A program made the position numbers and the translations under genes. Positions 21,019 to 30,470 of a stretch of 43,712 nucleotides of DNA are shown one piece after another. The stretch is taken from assembly GCA_016719605.1 (NCBI GenBank), contig JADJYW010000014.1, forward strand, positions 1 to 43,712, read 5' to 3'. Each line of letters begins with the position of its first letter. Positions within the stretch are counted from its first letter, which is position 1. Under the pieces are notes generated by a model. That model saw only the letters and a list, made by a program, of their open reading frames with translations. It made no database searches and was not told where the DNA came from. This DNA comes from Lewinellaceae bacterium. GTDB taxonomy: Bacteria; Bacteroidota; Bacteroidia; Chitinophagales; Saprospiraceae.

Positions 21019-24000
21019 TCATAAGTTCCGTTCCCGCCATTCCTGTGGCGACATGCCGAGTTCCTGCCGGAATACCCGCCCGAAATAACTCGGATCGGTG
21101 AACCCCGTATCGTAGGCCACGGCACTGATGGTAGTTGCCGGGTCTTGCAGCAGTTCCCTGGCTTTGCTCAGCCGGACGTGCCGCACAAATTTTGTGGCTG
21201 CCAACCCCGTCAGCGCCGATAGTTTGCGGTGCAACTGCGAGTGGCTCATGGCCATTTCGCGGCACAGCTGCTCCACGTCGAATGCGCTGTTGTCGAGGTG
21301 TCTCTCCACAATTTCCCGCACTTTTCGTACAAACCGGTCCTCTTCGCCCGATAGGACGGGCAGGTCTTTCTGTGCGATACTACCCTCCGTCAGACCTGCC
21401 GCTGCCAGGTAGTGTTGCTGGAGTTTTTGCCGCATTTCGAGCAGTTTTCGGATGCGCAGGCGCAGTTCAGCTTTGTTGAACGGCTTGGCTAAGTAAGCGT
21501 CGGCGCCGTGCTCCAGGCCTTCGAGTTTGCTGTCCATATCGGCCTTGGCCGTGAGCATCACGATGGGGATGTGGCTGGTGCGCGCATCGGCACGCAGGGT
21601 GCGGCACACCTCGAAACCGTCCTTGCGCGGCATCATCACGTCGGTCACGAGCAAGTCGGGCACGATCTCGTTGGCGATTTCGATGGCTTCCTGTCCGTCC
21701 CGGGCCACTGCCAGCCGGTAGTCGCCCGCTAAGCAGGAGGCGAGGTACGACACCACGTCGGGGTTGTCTTCGGCAAGCAAAATCAGCGGGCTTTCGGTGG
21801 ATGGCGACTTGCCGGTTGCTGGTTTGCCGGCCGCAGGCGAAACGATCTCGACGGTATTTTCGATCTGGTTTTCAAAAGAAAAAGGCGGGTAACCCGCAGC
21901 ATTTTCGCGCTCCAGCCGCCAATCGTCGTGCGTCGTGCGGGCGTTTTCCGCATCTTGCCGGATCGGCAACGTGACGACAAACTCCGCACCCTTGCTCGCC
22001 TGACTTTTTACCACAATTTCGCCGCCCATGAGTTTGACCAATTCCCTGGTGAGTGCCAGACCAATACCGGTGCCGCCCTCCGCCCGATAGGACGCATCAG
22101 AACTGCCGTTGTTCGCGGCCGGGATACCGGGGGATGCCTGATAAAACCGGTCAAAAACGTAAGGCAGGTGCTCCTCGGGAATGCCCACGCCGGTGTCGCG
22201 CACCCGAATGACCAACCGCGAATCCCCGGCTGCCTTGAGCCGGCCATTGGCGCCGCCATTTTTCAGTCCCGAATCGGTATTTTCAAAACGCAAATCCAGG
22301 TAGACGTGCCCGCCGGCGGGGGTAAATTTTACGGCATTGGAAATCAGGTTTCCGACGACCTGCTGCAAGCGCTCGGGGTCAAAATGCATGTCGAGTGTTT
22401 CGGCGTCGGACAGGAAGTGGATTTGTACACCTTTGCTTTGGGCGTAGGAGTGGAAACTTTCCACGAGGTACCGGAGGTAGCCCACCACGTCGCCCGGTTG
22501 GAGATGGAGGGCCATTTTCCCGCTTTCCAATTTGGCGAGGTCGAGCATTTGATTGACCAGATCGAGCAGACGGTTGCTGTTCCGTTTGATCATGCGGGTA
22601 CCTTGGTCGAGCCACTCCGACGGGTTTTCACGGATTTGGTCGGACATGCCGGAGATGACGGTGAGGGGCGTGCGGAATTCGTGGGTGATGTTGGTGTACA
22701 GCCGGGTTTTGACGGCATCGAGCTCCTTGAGGCGCTCGGATTCGGCCTGTGCGAGGCGGCGGTGAAGCAGGAATCGGTAGGCGCCGAAGATGATACCAAA
22801 CGCCAGGGCGGCGTACAGCAGGTACGCCCACGGCGTTTGCCACCACGGGGGCCGCACCACGATGCGGATGCTTGCACCTTCCACATTCCAGACACCGAGG
22901 CTGTTGGCGCCCCGCACCCGAAACACATATTCGCCGGGTGGGACATTGAAGTAGGCCGCTTCGTTGTCGCGCAGGTCATTGCGCCAGTTTTTGTCGTAGT
23001 TTTCGAGCATAAACTCGAGGCGGTTTCCGGCCGGGTTTCGGAAGTTGAAACAGGTCACGTTGAAGGCAAACACATTCTGGTCGTGGCTCAGGCGGATCTC
23101 TTCCGTTTGCCAAACCGGCCGGCGCAACAGCGCCTGAGGGCCGGGAGTAATGGGTTCGTTGGCTAATTTGAAACCCGTGATGCGGATTTCCGGCAAACCG
23201 TTTGTCTCCGAACGCGCCATTTTTTGGGGTAAAAATGTGTAAAACCCCTCCCCTACACCGAAGTAGATTTCCCCTTTTTTGCTGATAAACGTGGACATGA
23301 AACCTATCTCCCGCGTCTGAATACCGTGGGAGGCATCGTAGGCGTAAAAAAACTCGCTCTCCGGATCGAACTCCACCAACGCGTCCTTGGTCGTGAGCCA
23401 TAACTTGCCGTCCGGCGCCTGCGCGACCGACCGGAGGTAATTGGTTGGGATGTTGCTGTTGGACGGCGTGTACTTCTTGATTTGGCCTGTGGCGATATTG
23501 ACTTTGGCCAGCCCCTGGATCATCGTCAGTACCCAGAGGTTGCCTTTTTTGTCGCCAAGAATCGTGCAGGCACACCCGCACTCGTCGCTCCCCAGGAGGT
23601 GGGTAAATGTGCCCGTTTCGGGGTCGTACCGGTCCAGAAACATCGGATTTTGTTTTTCATCCGAATACGGTTCTGTGCCGCCGCCGACCCAGATATTTCC
23701 CTGCGCATCTTCGTATAAACCGAATGTCTGGTTGCCGCCGATACTGCCGGGCACAGCGGGATCGTGCAGAAATCGTTGAAATTTTTCAGTTTTCGGATCG
23801 AACCGATGCAAACCGCCGCCCCAGGTGGTTACCCAATAATATCCCTGGCGATCTTTCAGGATGTTGGTGGTGATGTCCGTGGACAAACTGTGCGGGTTGT
23901 TCGGCTGATGCCGGTAGTGTTTGACGATCGCGTTGGTTTTGGGATCAATTCGGTAAAGTCCGTTTTGCGTGCAAGCCCAAATGTGACCGCCGGGATCCTG

Positions 24001-25353
24001 CACGATCGAAAAAGCATTGTAGAGATCGCTACCGGTTTCTCCAAGCGGGACGGCGCGCATCTGCCCGCTTGTCCGGTCGTAGCGCACCAATTTGTTCGGT
24101 CCGAGTCCGCCACCCGCCAGCCATAAATTGCCGGAATCGTCTTCCTGAATATCGTTTAGCCCGACAATAACGGCACTCGTATTGTGGAAGGTAAACAAGG
24201 GTTTGTCCGAGTGTACTTTCAGCGCTTTGCCGCCCGTGATGCCGCCGCCGATCCAGATGATCCCATCGCGCGATTGGCTGAGGTTCCAGAGAAAATTCAT
24301 GGGCAGGCTGCTGGCGCCTTTTCCCGTCTCAAAATGGCGCACTGCGCCGGTAGCAGGGTCGTAAATATCCAGTCCCGACATAGAGCCGATCCAGAGCCAG
24401 CCGTTTTTGTCTTCCAGAATGGACAACACTTGCCGCAGGTTTTGCCGGTCAAGCGGCATGCTGCGCAAGAAAGGCGTGCTCAGTTTTCCGGGGTTTGCCG
24501 GATCGGAAGGCAGGCGCGTGAACTGCCCGGTACTGCGGTCGAGGCGTTGCAGGCCTTCGTTGCCCATGCTTCCCACCCAGAAATTGCCGCGCGAGTCCTC
24601 GAACAGCGCCCGCACCCGGTTGTCGGCGAGGCTTTTGGGATTGGCGGGGTCATGCAGGTACCGGGTAAAAGTTTCGGTATCGGGGTGGTAGCGGTTTAGC
24701 CCTCCTGTTTTGCCTTCCGGGTCATTTACGTCCCACGGGAACCCGCAACCCACCCAAAGCGTGCCTTGCCGGTCCATGTAAAGTGCCCGGACGAGGTTGG
24801 CGCTCAGGCTGCCCGGGTTGGCGGGATCGGAGAAGAAGCGTTTGAATTGTCCGGTTTTGGGGTCCAGGCGGTTCAGCCCATGGTGCGTACCCAGCCAGAT
24901 GTACCCCTGCCGGTCTTCGACGATCATCGAAACGGTATCGCAGCTGAGGCTGTTGGGGTCGGCTGGATGGTGGCGGTAGCGGGTAAACCGTCCGGTTGCC
25001 TGGTCATAGCGGGTCAAACCCCTGCCGTAGTCGGCTACCCAAAGCGTACCGTCTTTGGCCGCGCAAATCCACTGTACGTAACCGCCGGACAAGGAATTGT
25101 CCTGCAAAGGGTCATTGCGGAAGGTCGTTATGCTTCGCCCGTCGTAGCGCTGCAGTCCATCTGCGGTACCAAACCACAGCACACCCAGGGCATCCTGCGC
25201 GACGCACTGCACAAAGTTTCCGGGCTCTTCTCCCGGCAGATCGAACACCTCGAATTGCGGGGAAAAATCCAACAAACGTACCGGCTGTGCCCGGGCGCCC
25301 AAGGCGCACAACACGCAGCATGCAAGAAGGTATGAAAAGGAGGTATTGGGCAT
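21019..25353 (-). CDS. Hybrid two-component system: propeller sensor, histidine kinase, receiver, AraC regulator
   Basis: Intact 1,444-residue frame from ATG 25353. Residues 1-22 are a signal peptide (MPNTSFSYLLACCVLCALG). Residues ~40-750 form Reg_prop propeller repeats (LWFGTADGLQRYD, IWLGTHHGLNRLDP, LWVGCG...), then a Y_Y_Y domain (YFNVPPGEYVFRVRGAN), a membrane segment at ~845-865 (WAYLLYAALAFGIIFGAY), HisKA with phospho-acceptor His ~891 (NITHEFRTPLTVI), HATPase (NLISNAVKFTP; DTGVGIPEEHL; GTGIGLALTREL), a receiver with Asp ~1,238 (LLVTDVMMPRKDGFE; AKP), and an AraC-type HTH (MAMSHSQLHRKLSAL; DTGFTDPSYFGRVFR). This is the canonical periplasmic-to-DNA one-protein signalling design of Bacteroidota, commonly controlling glycan-use genes. 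No SusC/D pair is in the window. The absence of any frame break over 4.3 kb contrasts with most neighbours. Confidence 0.95.
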   Translation of the reverse strand: MPNTSFSYLLACCVLCALGARAQPVRLLDFSPQFEVFDLPGEEPGNFVQCVAQDALGVLWFGTADGLQRYDGRSITTFRNDPLQDNSLSGGYVQWICAAKDGTLWVADYGRGLTRYDQATGRFTRYRHHPADPNSLSCDTVSMIVEDRQGYIWLGTHHGLNRLDPKTGQFKRFFSDPANPGSLSANLVRALYMDRQGTLWVGCGFPWDVNDPEGKTGGLNRYHPDTETFTRYLHDPANPKSLADNRVRALFEDSRGNFWVGSMGNEGLQRLDRSTGQFTRLPSDPANPGKLSTPFLRSMPLDRQNLRQVLSILEDKNGWLWIGSMSGLDIYDPATGAVRHFETGKGASSLPMNFLWNLSQSRDGIIWIGGGITGGKALKVHSDKPLFTFHNTSAVIVGLNDIQEDDSGNLWLAGGGLGPNKLVRYDRTSGQMRAVPLGETGSDLYNAFSIVQDPGGHIWACTQNGLYRIDPKTNAIVKHYRHQPNNPHSLSTDITTNILKDRQGYYWVTTWGGGLHRFDPKTEKFQRFLHDPAVPGSIGGNQTFGLYEDAQGNIWVGGGTEPYSDEKQNPMFLDRYDPETGTFTHLLGSDECGCACTILGDKKGNLWVLTMIQGLAKVNIATGQIKKYTPSNSNIPTNYLRSVAQAPDGKLWLTTKDALVEFDPESEFFYAYDASHGIQTREIGFMSTFISKKGEIYFGVGEGFYTFLPQKMARSETNGLPEIRITGFKLANEPITPGPQALLRRPVWQTEEIRLSHDQNVFAFNVTCFNFRNPAGNRLEFMLENYDKNWRNDLRDNEAAYFNVPPGEYVFRVRGANSLGVWNVEGASIRIVVRPPWWQTPWAYLLYAALAFGIIFGAYRFLLHRRLAQAESERLKELDAVKTRLYTNITHEFRTPLTVISGMSDQIRENPSEWLDQGTRMIKRNSNRLLDLVNQMLDLAKLESGKMALHLQPGDVVGYLRYLVESFHSYAQSKGVQIHFLSDAETLDMHFDPERLQQVVGNLISNAVKFTPAGGHVYLDLRFENTDSGLKNGGANGRLKAAGDSRLVIRVRDTGVGIPEEHLPYVFDRFYQASPGIPAANNGSSDASYRAEGGTGIGLALTRELVKLMGGEIVVKSQASKGAEFVVTLPIRQDAENARTTHDDWRLERENAAGYPPFSFENQIENTVEIVSPAAGKPATGKSPSTESPLILLAEDNPDVVSYLASCLAGDYRLAVARDGQEAIEIANEIVPDLLVTDVMMPRKDGFEVCRTLRADARTSHIPIVMLTAKADMDSKLEGLEHGADAYLAKPFNKAELRLRIRKLLEMRQKLQQHYLAAAGLTEGSIAQKDLPVLSGEEDRFVRKVREIVERHLDNSAFDVEQLCREMAMSHSQLHRKLSALTGLAATKFVRHVRLSKARELLQDPATTISAVAYDTGFTDPSYFGRVFRQELGMSPQEWRERNL

Positions 25354-25371
25354 GGTGTGACGGTTTAGGGT

Positions 25372-25404
25372 AAACTTTCCAGGTTTTTGAAACCTGGAAA
25401 GTTT
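25372..25404. terminator. Perfect 15-bp hairpin
   Basis: Arms AAACTTTCCAGGTTT (25,372-25,386) and AAACCTGGAAAGTTT (25,390-25,404) pair perfectly around a 3-nt loop. Located 19 bp before the hybrid-regulator start and about 125 bp after the small secreted protein gene. It may terminate the upstream gene or form part of the regulator leader. A weaker GCAGGGC/GCCCTGC pair at 25,430-25,458 lies next to it. Confidence 0.5.
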
Positions 25405-25510
25405 TAAACTACATCATTAGACAGGAAAAGCAGGGCTGATCGTTGCGACCTGCCCTGCCAAAAGTATGAAGTATTTTTTGGGGTCTCTTGCGCTTTGCCT
25501 TTGGCGCATT

Positions 25511-25530
25511 CGGTGGGTTAAAACCCGCCG
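25511..25530 (-). terminator. Stem-loop directly after the stop of the small secreted protein gene
   Basis: CGGTGGGTT and AACCCGCCG (one G-T pair) flank an AA loop, immediately next to the stop codon at 25,531-25,533. No strong T tract follows, so terminator strength is uncertain. Confidence 0.4.
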
Positions 25531-26025
25531 CTACTTCCCGGCCATCGCGGGCGCACCCGGCGCCACTGCGCTATGGTGCGCGGCGCCCAGCGTCACGCTG
25601 CGGGATTTTACGACCAGTTCCTGCGTCAGGTTTGCCTCTCCGGCTTGCACACGCAGGGTGTAGGTTCCGGGTTCGATGAGCAGCGCTTTCAGGTCGAGCA
25701 TTTTGGCAAAGGCGCGTTGGTTGGCTACTTGTTGTTCCCAGCGGATGCTTCCGTCGGGAGTGACCAGCGCGATGGTGGTCTGGTATTCTTGCAGGTTGGA
25801 CAATTGTACGCGCAGGTTGTGCGCGCCGTCCATGGCAAATCGGGCGATCACGCGGCGGGTGCCGCCGGCTTCCAGTACGAGTCCGCTTGCAGCGGCCTGG
25901 GGTTCCGACTGGTCGGCGGTGATGGCGCTGAGGTCTTCCGGGTGTACACTGGTTTGTGCGGTGGCGGTGAACATAGTGAAACCGGCCAGTACCATTGCGG
26001 CGATCAAATTCAGGTGCATTTTCAT
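25531..26025 (-). CDS. Small secreted protein, beta-rich, unknown function
   Basis: ATG 26025 is chosen because it gives a clean signal peptide (MKMHLNLIAAMVLAGFTMF...ATAQ); an ORF start further upstream would put basic residues before it. The mature part of about 140 residues has alternating strands: VIARFAMDGAHNLRVQL, TTIALVTPDGSIRW, and PGTYTLRVQAGEANLTQELV. The last resembles the strand pair of T9SS sorting domains (GxYxLRVxxG...xxKLxV), but about 20 residues follow it. It is therefore not a standard CTD. It lies upstream of the hybrid regulator on the same strand, about 180 bp apart with hairpins between. No family recognised. Confidence 0.6.
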   Translation of the reverse strand: MKMHLNLIAAMVLAGFTMFTATAQTSVHPEDLSAITADQSEPQAAASGLVLEAGGTRRVIARFAMDGAHNLRVQLSNLQEYQTTIALVTPDGSIRWEQQVANQRAFAKMLDLKALLIEPGTYTLRVQAGEANLTQELVVKSRSVTLGAAHHSAVAPGAPAMAGK

Positions 26026-26345
26026 AGCTTCGAAAATTTTAGTGTTGAAAAGTTTTTGTTGAAAAATTCGATGCTGCAAAGATGCGGGGGGCTACTCCGA
26101 TCCGGCCCGGACACGGCTGCCAGGGTCTGGTACATACGTGCCAAACACCCGGACAAATCTTGCAAGTATGGGAGTAGTATTGCTTTTACGCGGCGGGAGG
26201 GGGGCAGATGGAGCGTGTTCAGAGAAGGGATACCTGGCTTGAAGATGCGGCTTGGGGGTATTGGCCGTCCAGAATCTGGCGCCAACAACGGGTGCCGGGC
26301 AACACCTATTCACCTGCCAGCAACAGCACTTCCCGACGAAGCGAC
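26026..26345. other. 320-bp intergenic region with a possible promoter and a gene-fragment relic
   Basis: Minus strand CATCTTTG (26,077-26,084) is one mismatch from the TAnnTTTG element and lies ~52 bp before ATG 26025. The rest contains a fragment resembling the 3' end of the FAD oxidase gene (listed separately). No gene is supported. Confidence 0.35.
26264..26304 (-). repeat. Relic copy of the FAD oxidase C-terminal segment
   Basis: On the minus strand this reads as LPGTRCWRQILDG, against APGTSCRHQILDG in the genuine gene end at 26,698-26,738. The 41-bp segments are roughly 80% identical in DNA by eye. The UPF0175 gene lies between the two copies. Confidence 0.55.
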
Positions 26346-26579
26346 TCACCGAGGTAAAAACCGGAGGTCTTGCTTCAGTTCCTCAACCCCGTAGTGAACA
26401 GGTATTTTGCGCTTGGCAAGTTCCTTCTGGAAAATTAACTGCGGCAAATCTGCCAAAGTAGCAGCCTGCCCAAGCGTCAGCAATTCCTCTCTGAACAAGG
26501 TGATGGCAAGCAGCAATTTGATATTTTGCTCGCTAATGGACGTTTTTGCCAAGATGGAATCAGGAAGTTCGATAACCAT
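26346..26579 (-). CDS. UPF0175 family protein (orphan antitoxin-like)
   Basis: 77 residues from ATG 26579 (MVIELPDSILAKTSIS); a TTG at 26588 is also in frame but too close to the predicted transcription start. The pattern ELPDSIL...LLLAITLFREELLTLGQAATLADLPQLIFQKELAKRKIPVHYG is the UPF0175 signature, a short helix-turn-helix-like DNA-binding domain. Members are often antitoxins next to a PIN toxin. No PIN partner is recognisable on either side. A well-formed promoter lies directly upstream. Confidence 0.8.
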   Translation of the reverse strand: MVIELPDSILAKTSISEQNIKLLLAITLFREELLTLGQAATLADLPQLIFQKELAKRKIPVHYGVEELKQDLRFLPR

Positions 26580-26598
26580 GTTGTCCAAATTTTGAGTT

Positions 26599-26629
26599 CA
26601 AAAATACAGGCTTTTCAGGCAAATGCAAA
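26599..26629 (-). promoter_or_regulatory. Bacteroidota-type promoter (TTTG-N19-TATTTTTG) for the UPF0175 gene
   Basis: On the minus strand TTTG (26,626-26,629) is followed by exactly 19 nt and then TATTTTTG (26,599-26,606), a full match to the TTTG/TAnnTTTG consensus. A transcript starting about 7 nt further would have a leader of only 10-15 nt before ATG 26579. Confidence 0.65.
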
Positions 26630-26640
26630 GCCGGTGCAAA

Positions 26641-29515
26641 CTACCCCGTCACCGCCCCCCACAACACCTCCGCCGGATGCAGCGCCGCCCGCCCCGTGCC
26701 GTCCAGAATCTGGTGCCGGCAACTGGTGCCCGGAGCAGCCACTATCGCCTCCGAATCCGCGCCGCGCAGCGCCGGAAACAACACCAGCTCCCCAATGCGC
26801 ATGCTCACGTCGTAGTGCTCGTGCTCATAACCAAAAGAACCGGCCATGCCGCAGCAGCCGGACGGAATCACGGACACTGCATAGTTTTCGGGCAAACCCA
26901 GTACCCAGGCCGACGGGTCCACACTCGCCAGCGCCTTCTGGTGGCAATGGCCGTGCAGCAAATGTGGCGTTTTTCCTTCGTAAACATATCGGGCGTAATG
27001 TTCCCCTTCTGCGCTTCGCGAAATAAAAATTCCTCGATCAGCAGGGCATTGGCGCCCAATTTTTTCGCCGCCCCGCGCTGCGCCTCGGGCACCATGCGCG
27101 GATACTCGTCGCGGAAACTCAGAATCGCCGACGGCTCCACACCCACGAGCGGCGTCTGCTCCGTCACGAGGTTTTGGAAAATTTCCACCTGGCGCACCGC
27201 CAGTGCCTGCGCCATCGGCAGCAGCCCTTTGGAAATAGCCGCCCGCCCGCTCTCCGGGTGCGCCGGCATGTCCACGCGGTAGCCCAGCCGGGTCAGGAGT
27301 TGGATCGCGGCCATTCCCACCGGCGCGTCGTTGTAGTCGGTAAATTCATCGCAGAAGAAAAATACGCGGCCTTTTTCCGGGCCGGTTGGCTGCAACGCCG
27401 CCCGGTTTTTTTCAAACCACCGGCGCAGCGAAGGGCGCACGGCCGGTAAACTGCGTTGCTGCGCTACGCCGAGCACCCGTTTGAGCAGCGGCGCCACAAC
27501 AGGATTTTTTAGAAAAAAATTGGTCACTGTCGGCGCGTACGCCCCCAGCCGGTTCAGCCCGCCGATGTTGGCAAATACCCGCGCGCGCCACGGCACGCCG
27601 TGGGTTTTGTAGTACTGATGCAAAAATTCGGCTTTCATGCCCGCCATGTCCACGTTGGACGGGCACTCCGAGGTACAGCCTTTGCACGACAAACACAGGT
27701 CCATCACCTCGTACAATTCCCGGTGGCTGAACGGGTTGGCGCGTTCGCTGCGGGTCAGAAACTCGCGCAGGGCGTTGGCGCGGGCGCGGGTGCTGTCCTT
27801 CTCGTCGCGGGTGGCGCGGTAGCTGGGACACATGGTGCCGCCCGCAAAATCAAGCCGGCGGCAGTCGCCCGAGCCGTTGCACTTTTCAGCTGCGCGCAGG
27901 ATGCCATCGGGGAATTCGAGCACGGTATCGAACGGCTTGTCTTGCTGCCCCGGCTCGTAGCGCAGGGAGGTGTTCATCGGCGGCGCGTCGGTGATTTTGC
28001 CGGGGTTGAAAATGCCGTCGGGGTCCCAGGTGCGTTTGATCCGGCGCAGCAGTTCGTAGTTTTTTTCGCCGATCATCAGCGGGATGAACTCGGCACGCAC
28101 CCGCCCGTCGCCGTGCTCGCCGCTGAGCGAGCCGCCGTATTTTTTCACCAACCGCGCCGTGGCTTCGCCGATCTGGCGCAGTTGCACGCGGTCGGCTGTT
28201 TTTTTCAGATTTAGGATAGGGCGCAGGTGCAGCTCCCCGTCGCCGGCATGGGCGTAGTACACGGATTTTTGGCCGAAGCCGGCCATCAGTTTTTCAAACT
28301 CGCCGATGTAGGCGGGCAGGTCCGTCACGGTCACTGCCGTGTCCTCGATGCAGGGCACACCCTTGGCCGCGCCGGGCATGTTGGACAAAACGCCGAGGCC
28401 GGCGTTGCGCAGTTCCCATACCCGTTTGGACTGCGGCCCCGGCACCAACGGGTACGCATAGCCGAAACCCTGCGCCCGCAAATCGGCGATGAGCGCATCG
28501 GCTTTGGCCTCCGCTTCGGCAGGGGTATTGCCCCGGAACTCGATCATGAGTACTGCTCCCGGGTCGCCTTCGATGAAAAAACTGTTTTTTGCCTGTTCGC
28601 GGTTGGCTTTGGCGCAGTCGAGGATGAGTTTGTCCATGAGTTCGCAAGCCGTAGGCCGGTGCTGCACGGCGGCCACCACCGCCTGGAGGCACTCGGTCAT
28701 GTTGGCGAAATGCGCGCACAGCACCACGTCGTGTGGTGCGGGCAGCGGTTCGAGGTGCAGGGTAATTTCGGTGGTAAAAGCCAGCGTGCCCTCCGAGCCG
28801 GTGAGCATGGTGCAGAAATTGAAATCCGGTCCGCCGGGCGTGAACAGGTTGGAGCGCAGCAGCAAGTCCACGGCGTAGCCCGTGTTGCGGCGGTGGATTT
28901 CGGGTTTGGGGTACTGCGCCCGGATTTCGGCCTGTACCTCCGGCGGGGCGAGCATTTCGCGAACCTGGCGGTACAGTTCGGCTTCGAGCCCCGTGCCCGG
29001 CATTTTTCTTCAAAAGCCTCCGGCGAGAGCGCCTCGAAACGCGCCTCCGAGCCATCGCTGAGTACAGTGTGCAGGGCGAGCACATGGTCGCGGGTGCTGC
29101 CGTACACGAGGGAAGTGGTACCGCAGGAGTTGTTGCCCACCATGCCGCCGAGCATGCAGCGGTTGGAGGTGGAGGTATTGGGCGCAAAAAAGAGTCCGTA
29201 GGGTTTGAGGATATGGTTCAACTCGTCGCGGATGACGCCCGGCTGCACGCGCACCCAGCGTTCTTCGGCATTGATCTCCAGCACCTTCGTTAGATATTTG
29301 GAAATATCCACCACGATACCCGTGCCTACGCATTGGCCTGCGAGCGAGGTGCCGGCAGAGCGGGGAATAAGCGACAGGCCGTGTTCGCGGGCATGCCGGA
29401 TGAGCGCCTTGATGTCGTCCGCGTCTTTCGGGTATGCCACGCCGGCGGGCATTTCCCGGAAAATGGACGCGTCGGTGGCGTAGAGGCGGCGGTGGAGTTC
29501 GTCGGTGTGGATCAT
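26641..29515 (-). CDS. FAD-linked oxidase / Fe-S protein (D-2-hydroxyacid dehydrogenase, YdiJ-like), two frameshifts
   Basis: ATG 29515 (MIHTDELHRRLYATDASIFR). Residues ~30-200 are a FAD_binding_4 domain with IPRSAGTSLAGQCVGTGIVV and GGMVGNNSCGTTSLVYGSTR. Residues ~230-500 form the FAD-oxidase C domain (SGEHGDGRVRAEFI; KRTWDPDGIFNPGKI). Then come Fe-S segments CNGSGDCRRL...MCPSY and LCLSCKGCTSECPSNVD, and a CCG-type domain ending with SGCCGMAGSFGYEHEHY and APGTSCRHQILDGTGRAALH. About 957 residues, close to YdiJ-like two-domain proteins. Frame breaks are at ~29,010 (an A5 that should be A6) and ~26,960. These membrane-associated enzymes oxidise D-lactate or D-2-hydroxyglutarate and feed electrons to quinones; substrate not determined. 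It is divergent from the toxin-antitoxin pair. Confidence 0.9.
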
Positions 29516-29622
29516 TTTGATTGATTCGATTTTGCCGATTGATTCGATTGGTGGCGCGAAGTTGGGGATATTCGTGCTATACCAAAGCCACATGTTGCAG
29601 TAGCGCTACGAACGGAGACAGG

Positions 29623-29653
29623 TTTCGCTCAAAACCATTTTTAGCGTAACTTT
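29623..29653 (+). promoter_or_regulatory. Promoter (TTTC-N19-TAACTTTG) for the DUF433/DUF5615 operon
   Basis: TAACTTTG (29,646-29,653) matches the -7 consensus; TTTC (29,623-29,626) is one mismatch from TTTG at the correct 19-nt spacing. It rules out GTG 29654 as start and supports ATG 29672, preceded by an A-rich AAAGAA. Confidence 0.6.
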
Positions 29654-29671
29654 GTGAAGCAAAAAAAAGAA

Positions 29672-30000
29672 ATGACAGCATTACAACAGATCGAACGCTT
29701 GTTGCCCACCATGTCCGTAGGGGAGAAAGCGCAAATCGCACGTTGGATCGAACGTGACCTGAGTCGCTACACCCCTGGAATAGAAAAACGCCCGGGGTAT
29801 GTGGCGGAAGCGCCTGTATCGTTCGTACGCGTATACCGGTATGGCTACTGGTAGAGGCTCAAAATGCAGGAGCAACCGAAGCCAAACTGCTAAGTTCGTT
29901 CCCGTCTCTCCGCGCGGAAGACCTTATCAACGCCTGGGCTTACTACCGCGCTAACAAGGAAGAAATTGACGCAGAAATTGTCGAGAACGAAAACGTTTAG
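29672..30000 (+). CDS. DUF433 antitoxin (one frameshift)
   Basis: ATG 29672 (MTALQQIERLLPTMSVGEKAQ). After a break near 29,833 the frame continues RIPVWLLVEAQNAGATEAKL...LINAWAYYRANKEEID and stops at TAG 29998-30000. The IPVW...LL..G....LL..FP.L...D...A..Y segment is the DUF433 domain, a winged-helix antitoxin; the extra N-terminal helix is common in family members. It would bind the toxin encoded 6 nt downstream and probably its own promoter. Confidence 0.75.
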
Positions 30001-30006
30001 AACCCC

Positions 30007-30350
30007 GTGGCAAGACTGTACAGCGACGAAAATTTTGATGTGCATACGATGTCCGCACTTCAATTTTAGGACACGATACCCTGACAGCACGCGATGCGGG
30101 ACAAATCAACATGCGGATTCCAGATTCGGAAGTGTTGAATTTTGCTACGAAGCACAAACGGGCGGTAGTCACTTTTGATCGCCGGGATTATCTAAATCTC
30201 CATAAGCAGAATTCCGAACACAGCGGCATCATTGTTTGTACCTATGACCCCGACTTGCAAGGCTTGGCAGATCGAATTCACCAGGCAATACTGGATGAAC
30301 AGGACCATTTGGAAAACAAGTTTGTGCGTATATATCGCCCGCAATCGTAG
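30007..30350 (+). CDS. DUF5615 PIN-like toxin (one frameshift)
   Basis: GTG 30007 (MARLYSDENFDVHTMSAL), 6 nt after the antitoxin stop. A break at ~30,066 leads to LGHDTLTARDAGQINMRIPDSEVLNFATKHKRAVVTFDRRDY...SGIIVCTYDPD. The SDENF opening Asp, the later T.D..(G/D) acidic residues and VVTFDRRDY correspond to the acidic centre of the PIN-like nuclease fold. About 114 residues. In this type II pairing the toxin is an RNase-like protein held by DUF433. Confidence 0.8.
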
Positions 30351-30470
30351 TGCCCCCGCCCGCCTACCTCGGGCACACCTCCACAAAAAAACCATTTCCT
30401 CCTTGGCTCGAAAACCTCCTGCCTCCATCTTTGCCCCACACGATCAAAATCTCCCCGTACCAGCAACCAG

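Noticed and set aside
21928..23166. 412-codon frame antisense to the hybrid regulator
   Set aside because: It mirrors the kinase region of a clear gene on the other strand and has no recognisable domain; a GC-rich codon shadow.
28227..29201. 324-codon plus-strand frame opposite the FAD oxidase
   Set aside because: The minus strand carries the full FAD and Fe-S motifs; the plus frame shows none.
29519..29549. Two direct copies of GATTGATTCGATT before the FAD oxidase start
   Set aside because: Only two 13-bp copies at 18-bp spacing; possible operator but no palindrome or known binding site, too weak to report.
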